Shown here: positions 14,714 through 18,476 of the stretch, one piece after another
How positions within the stretch are numbered: position 1 is the first letter of the stretch
Layout of the letters: each line of letters opens with the position of its first letter
Source: an uncultured Christensenella sp.
GTDB taxonomy: Bacteria > Bacillota > Clostridia > Christensenellales > Borkfalkiaceae
Assembly: GCA_910578765.1 (NCBI GenBank)
Contig: CAJTRW010000008.1
Coordinates: 1-18,476, forward strand
Direction: 5' to 3'
DNA length: 18,476 nucleotides
The notes under the pieces: model-generated
Told to the model about the DNA's origin: nothing
Databases searched by the model: none
What the model saw: only the letters and a program-made list of their open reading frames with translations
Translations under genes and position numbers: made by a program

Positions 14714-16169
14714 AAGAGAGCTGTTGACAAGCATACTCGTGTTCGCGCTGTGTACGGCAATACTCGCGCTGACAATGTGTTGCTTAATATTTTTCAGTGT
14801 AAACGGCGAAATTATATCTTTCATAAAAGAGTATTCGAAAAATATCATAACCGCGGCGGTATCGGTAATCACTCTGTCCGCCATGCTTTATGTGTACTTC
14901 TATTTTGAAAACAAGAGCGTCCTGGCGAATTCCAGAAAAATAATAGAAATTTACCTGATGCTCGTATTATCGTTTATAATATGCTTTTTTGTCGGGAAAT
15001 ACGTAAGCGGCACGGCAAGACCTCTCTTATTTATCGCGCTTATGACGGCGTTGTTTCTGCGCCGCAGGGACGCTATTTTGGTCAACACGACTTTCGGTCT
15101 TCTCACTTTCATTTTTAACAGGTACTTAAACAGCAGCGACAATATAGGCGGACTTATCACGGGCGGCATAGCGCCGATAGAAAGCTTTGCAAGCCTTCTG
15201 ACCACGTTCTGCGGCGGAATACTTGCGGTGTTTTTGATGGACAAGGTTAAAACCCGTCTCGGCTGTGTGGTTATCGGCGTCATTCTCTGTATCCCGACTA
15301 TTTTCATAAACGTTATAATGCAGCTCCCGTCGGAGGCCGTCATAACTTGGAAATATGCGTTTTTGCTTGTGGGTTGGGCGGTGTTCGACTGTACGCTGTC
15401 CGTGCTTCTTTTCATGTCGCTCGTTCCCGCGTTCGAGGGTATGTTTTCCGAGCTTACGCCTTTCAGACTCAGGGAGCTTACAAGCGACGACGCAAAGCTT
15501 ATCAAAAAATTAAAGGAAAACGCCCCCGGCACATATAACCACTCGGTAGTTGTTGCGCAGCTTGTGGAAGCCTGCGCACGCGAGATAGGTGAAAATTCGG
15601 AGCTGGCTCGCGCGGCGGCGTTCTATCACGATATAGGCAAACTCAAAGGTCCGGAAATGTTTGCGGAAAACCAGACGGATTACAATTTCCATAACGAGCT
15701 TACGCCCGAGCTTTCCGTCGACATAATACGCAATCACTCCCGCGACGGCGCGAAGCTGATAAAAAAATACCGTCTGCCCGAGTTTTTTGCGGACGTGGCG
15801 TTACAGCACCACGGCACTATGCCCATAAAATATTTCTACGTCAAGGCGCTTAAAATGAGCGACGGCGGACTCAATATGAGCAACTATTCCTACCGCGGAC
15901 CCAAGCCTGCCAGTAAGATTGCGGCGATAATTATGATTGCCGACTCGTCCGAAGCCGCCGTGCGTTCCCTGCGCGACCGCTCGCCCGCCAACGTCGAATC
16001 GCTTGTCAGAAATCTTATCAACGAAAGACTGGACATGGAGCAGTTCGACGACTGCAACATTACAATGCGCGAGCTTACGTTAATAAAAAATACCATAGTC
16101 AACCAGCTTACGGGGGTATATCACTCGCGTGTGGAATATCCCAAGCTGTCTATTTCCAAGAAGAATTGA
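14694..16169 (+). CDS. pgpH: Membrane HD-domain phosphohydrolase, PgpH type, lacking the extracellular domain
   Basis: This 491-aa protein has about eight hydrophobic segments in residues 10-243 and a C-terminal cytoplasmic HD domain. Metal and catalytic residues of the family are visible: His283 (YNHS), His312-Asp313 (YHDIGK), His348 (RNHS), His372-His373 (QHHG) and Asp417 (IADS). PgpH (YqfF) proteins hydrolyse cyclic-di-AMP to pApA. Typical PgpH proteins are ~700 aa, with a ~230-aa extracellular 7TMR-HDED sensor domain after the first membrane helix. Here only ~16 residues separate the first two hydrophobic segments, so the sensor is absent. The TTG start at 14694 is fixed by AGGAGG seven bases upstream (14681-14686) and overlaps phoH by 20 bases. 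Confidence 0.9.
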   Translation: MKTKLTERELLTSILVFALCTAILALTMCCLIFFSVNGEIISFIKEYSKNIITAAVSVITLSAMLYVYFYFENKSVLANSRKIIEIYLMLVLSFIICFFVGKYVSGTARPLLFIALMTALFLRRRDAILVNTTFGLLTFIFNRYLNSSDNIGGLITGGIAPIESFASLLTTFCGGILAVFLMDKVKTRLGCVVIGVILCIPTIFINVIMQLPSEAVITWKYAFLLVGWAVFDCTLSVLLFMSLVPAFEGMFSELTPFRLRELTSDDAKLIKKLKENAPGTYNHSVVVAQLVEACAREIGENSELARAAAFYHDIGKLKGPEMFAENQTDYNFHNELTPELSVDIIRNHSRDGAKLIKKYRLPEFFADVALQHHGTMPIKYFYVKALKMSDGGLNMSNYSYRGPKPASKIAAIIMIADSSEAAVRSLRDRSPANVESLVRNLINERLDMEQFDDCNITMRELTLIKNTIVNQLTGVYHSRVEYPKLSISKKN

Positions 16170-16170
16170 T

Positions 16171-16632
16171 ATGAACGGTTTGATAATTTACGGTGACGGG
16201 CGTTTTTCCGCCCTGTCCGCCGCCTTCGGCGGAGAGATAGACGGCGACTGCGACCTTTCGGCGGAAATCGTTTGCGTCGACGAAGAAGAAATCCGCCGTC
16301 TTAACCGCGAGCTAAGGGGTGTGGACGCTGTAACCGACGTTTTAAGCTTTCCCGCGCTTGACGGCATTTTCGGCAGGCGTATCGAAAAGAAAAATTTCCC
16401 CTTTGACTGCGACGAGCAGGGCAACCTGTTTATAGGCAGTATAGCTATTTGTTTAAAGCGCGCGGAGGAACAGGCGGAGGAGTACGGACACGGCGCCGAC
16501 AGAGAAATCTGTTATCTTGCCGTACACGGAATTTTGCATCTTCTCGGCTACGACCATATGACGGACAAAGACAAAGCGTCAATGCGCGCCGCGGAAGAAA
16601 AAATTCTTTCGAAACTCGGACTTGAAAGGTAA
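16171..16632 (+). CDS. ybeY: Endoribonuclease YbeY (rRNA maturation factor)
   Basis: This 153-aa protein carries the metal-binding motif HGILHLLGYDH (His119, His123, His129) of YbeY, a metal-dependent endoribonuclease needed for 16S rRNA processing and ribosome quality control. Supporting segments are DAVTDVLSFP (52-61) and a GNLFIGSI-like strand. I chose ATG 16171, one base after the pgpH stop, over GTG 16129, because the product from 16171 begins at the usual YbeY N-terminus (MNGLIIYGDG). The GTG form would add 14 residues inside pgpH. The ribosome site at 16171 is weak (AAGAA), which fits coupling to pgpH. Length is normal. Confidence 0.93.
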   Translation: MNGLIIYGDGRFSALSAAFGGEIDGDCDLSAEIVCVDEEEIRRLNRELRGVDAVTDVLSFPALDGIFGRRIEKKNFPFDCDEQGNLFIGSIAICLKRAEEQAEEYGHGADREICYLAVHGILHLLGYDHMTDKDKASMRAAEEKILSKLGLER

Positions 16633-16636
16633 CGTC

Positions 16637-17518
16637 ATGAAAAGCGGATTTATAGGAGTAATAGGCAAAGCAAACGCAGGCAAAAGCACGCTTATAAACG
16701 TGCTTGTAGGCGAAAAGGTTTCAATCGTTTCCCCCAAGCCCCAAACCACGCGCGACGCTGTAATGGGCGTTTTGACAAAGCCGGAATACCAGCTTGTGTT
16801 TGTGGACACGCCCGGTATTTATAAATCGTCCACAAAGCTTTCCGATACAATGATGAAAACCGCGGAAACCGCGGCAAAGGATACGGACTTTATTCTGTAC
16901 GTGCACGACGGTCACGCTGGTGTGACGCAAAGCGACATTTCACTGATTAAGAAGTATCTTTCGGGCAACATTCCCATGGCGGTTGCATATACGAAAATAG
17001 ACATAATGCCCAAGGAACGCATTTTGGAGGACGTGAAAACGCTGTACGAAAGCGGTGTGGACTGCGATATTCTGCCCGTGTCTGCGCGTAAATACACCAA
17101 CTGCGCCAAGCTAGAGGCTTATCTTGCCGATAAAATGCCGGAGGGCGATAAGGTCATAACCGAGGATATTGTTACCGATAAAAGCGCAAGATACATGGTT
17201 TCGGAAATAATGCGCGAAAAAATTCTTCTGAAATTCGATAAGGAAATTCCCCACGGAATAGCCGTCGCGGTAAACGTATTCGACCGCCGTCCGAACGGCA
17301 CTTACGAGATAAATCTGGATATCGTCTGCGAAAAGTCCAATCATAAAAGCATACTTATAGGCAAGCAGGGCGCGGCGCTTAAAGAGGTTTCCTCCTTTGC
17401 CCGCAAGGATATGGAAAAGCTGTTAAGCGCAAAAGTGTTTTTAACCGTTTACGTAAAGGTCAAGGAGGACTGGCGCAACCGCCCCAATCTTTTAAAGGAC
17501 TTCGGTTACGACGTCTGA
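16637..17518 (+). CDS. era: GTPase Era
   Basis: This 293-aa protein has GTPase motifs G1 GKANAGKST (10-18), G2 around TTRD (37-40), G3 DTPG (57-60), G4 TKID (119-122, usually NKID) and G5 VSA (148-150). A C-terminal KH domain with GKQG binds 16S rRNA near the anti-Shine-Dalgarno. Era assists 30S subunit assembly. I chose ATG 16637 over TTG 16622 because AAAGG lies seven bases upstream of it and the product then starts at the family position (MKSGFIGVIGK). The G1 differs from the common GRPNVGKST but keeps GxxxxGKS. It follows ybeY by 4 bases. dgkA and cdd, often between the two in Firmicutes, are absent. Confidence 0.95.
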   Translation: MKSGFIGVIGKANAGKSTLINVLVGEKVSIVSPKPQTTRDAVMGVLTKPEYQLVFVDTPGIYKSSTKLSDTMMKTAETAAKDTDFILYVHDGHAGVTQSDISLIKKYLSGNIPMAVAYTKIDIMPKERILEDVKTLYESGVDCDILPVSARKYTNCAKLEAYLADKMPEGDKVITEDIVTDKSARYMVSEIMREKILLKFDKEIPHGIAVAVNVFDRRPNGTYEINLDIVCEKSNHKSILIGKQGAALKEVSSFARKDMEKLLSAKVFLTVYVKVKEDWRNRPNLLKDFGYDV

Positions 17519-17598
17519 CAATTAATAAAATACGCAGATAAAAAATTTCATAAATAATTATCCTTAATTTTGCACAGTCTTTTTGTAAGGAGAATTAT

Positions 17599-17706
17599 AT
17601 GAACGGAAAAGACAGGGACGCGGCGGAGCTTGCCTGGAAGATGTTTGAAAAGACTGGCAACGTCAGCTATTACATGCTGTACAAACAACTCGACGGCAGA
17701 AAATAA
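17599..17706 (+). CDS. yqzL: YqzL family small protein
   Basis: This 35-aa protein is too short for most gene finders. Its centre reads AWKMFEKTGNVSYYMLYKQL, matching the YqzL pattern (a Trp-containing helix, then TGNV..Y-L-YK-L), and its position between era and recO is the one seen in Bacillus. AAGGAG (17587-17592) lies six bases before the ATG. The 80 bases before it (17519-17598) are AT-rich with no clear promoter, though one could lie there. The function of YqzL is not known. recO starts 3 bases after its stop, so the pair is probably co-transcribed. Confidence 0.85.
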   Translation: MNGKDRDAAELAWKMFEKTGNVSYYMLYKQLDGRK

Positions 17707-17709
17707 ACT

Positions 17710-18429
17710 ATGGAAACTGTAGTAAACGCCCTTATGCTAAGGGCTGTCGACTATAACGAAAACGATAAAATTCTTACCCTGTTATCGGCGGAGCGCGGTA
17801 AAATTTCCGCAGGGATAAGAGGGGTAAAAAAGGCGGCTGCAAGGCTGAAATTCGCTGCGCAGCCCTTTTGCTTTGCGGAATACGTGCTTGCCGTGCGCGG
17901 CGGTAAGTATACCGTAATAAACGCTTCGGAAAACGAAAGCTTTTACGATTTGCGTACGGACGTAAACAAATTTTACGCCGCGTCGGCCGTTTCCGAAGCG
18001 GCTATGGCTCTCACCTACGAGGGGGACGAGTGCCGCGGTATATTCTATGCGGCGGTGAAAGCGCTTTCCGAAATGTGCGGCGCTAACGAAAGCGAGGCTT
18101 TAATAAGCTTTCTGCTTTCCGCCCTGCAACAGTCGGGCTACGGCGTGCGTGCGGACGGCTGTCTGATTTGCGGCGCGCCGCTCGAAGACGAGGAACGGCT
18201 TAAATTCGATATGGATACTGGCGCGTTTACCTGTTGCGGGTGCGGCACTGGTTCTGGCGCCAGCGGCACGACGTATAATGTGATAAGAAAGCTTTCCGGC
18301 AAAAGCTATCGGCAGCAGCTTATCTCCGTCGACGGCGAAAAACGCGCTTTAAGGCTTTTGCGGGAGTATTTTTCCTACAAACTCAATTTCGCCTTTAGAA
18401 GCCTGTCGGAATACATAAGAATTATTTGA
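17710..18429 (+). CDS. recO: DNA repair protein RecO
   Basis: This 239-aa protein has an N-terminal OB-fold-like part (~1-75, 'VNALMLRAVDYNENDKILTLL' -like opening, then GIRGVKK), a helical middle, and a zinc-binding site with Cys151, Cys154, Cys175/176 and Cys178 (CLICG ... CCGCG). RecO loads RecA with RecF/RecR onto SSB-coated DNA in recombinational repair. Length and order fit the Firmicutes family (~240-255 aa). The ATG follows the yqzL stop by 3 bases with only a weak ribosome site. The remaining 47 bases of the window show no feature. Confidence 0.93.
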   Translation: METVVNALMLRAVDYNENDKILTLLSAERGKISAGIRGVKKAAARLKFAAQPFCFAEYVLAVRGGKYTVINASENESFYDLRTDVNKFYAASAVSEAAMALTYEGDECRGIFYAAVKALSEMCGANESEALISFLLSALQQSGYGVRADGCLICGAPLEDEERLKFDMDTGAFTCCGCGTGSGASGTTYNVIRKLSGKSYRQQLISVDGEKRALRLLREYFSYKLNFAFRSLSEYIRII

Positions 18430-18476
18430 TTTCTTCGTTCAACAATAGTAAAAGATTTTTAAGCGCCAATAAAAGG

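Noticed and set aside
16129..16170. GTG start for ybeY adding 14 residues
   Set aside because: The extra residues do not resemble YbeY N-termini and lie within the pgpH coding end; ATG 16171 fits the family better.
16622..16636. TTG start for era adding 5 residues
   Set aside because: ATG 16637 has AAAGG at good spacing and gives the normal Era N-terminus.

Overview
The window looks like chromosomal DNA of an uncultured spore-forming-lineage Bacillota, most likely a gut Clostridia member. The strongest evidence is the block at 12593-18429. Its order is yqfC, yqfD, phoH, a pgpH-type HD-domain gene, ybeY, era, yqzL, recO, which is the conserved Firmicutes 'YqfC to RecO' neighbourhood; dgkA and cdd, often found between ybeY and era, are absent. 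Sigma-A-like promoters, AT-rich leaders, GGAG-type ribosome sites and several TTG starts agree with this. No species-level call is possible from the sequence alone.

Layout. 1-503 carries no protein gene. It holds a cluster of small hairpins resembling the short palindromic intergenic repeats of gut Clostridia, then two tandem copies (spacing 190 bp) of a structured element read as two ~140-nt RNAs on the minus strand, each with its own -35/-10 promoter. A strong bidirectional terminator separates them from a minus-strand 574-aa membrane protein of unknown function (504-2228). Divergent from it is a plus-strand pair: a small PucR/CdaR-type HTH protein and an S41 C-terminal processing protease (2527-4240), closed by a terminator. 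Facing them is a minus-strand pair, an atypical MinD/ParA-like ATPase and a 71-residue partner that may be MinE-like (5232-4289). A 185-bp divergent intergenic region with a strong promoter and a perfect inverted repeat leads to a 2343-aa lipoprotein (5418-12449) with repeated beta-rich modules, an InlB-type repeat and a BspA-type leucine-rich repeat segment. A 15-bp terminator ends it.

The last third is the conserved housekeeping/sporulation cluster. YqfC and YqfD are sporulation proteins, and a sigma-E-like promoter lies directly against the yqfC start codon. PhoH, YbeY and Era act in RNA and ribosome metabolism. The HD-domain protein should degrade c-di-AMP but lacks the usual extracellular sensor domain. 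RecO acts in recombinational repair, and the 35-aa YqzL lies just ahead of it. Genes there overlap or lie within a few bases of each other, except for an 80-bp gap before yqzL. 18430-18476 shows nothing that can be named.

Most worth a second look: the tandem minus-strand RNAs, the Walker-A-deficient MinD-like pair, the modular giant lipoprotein, and the sensor-less PgpH.
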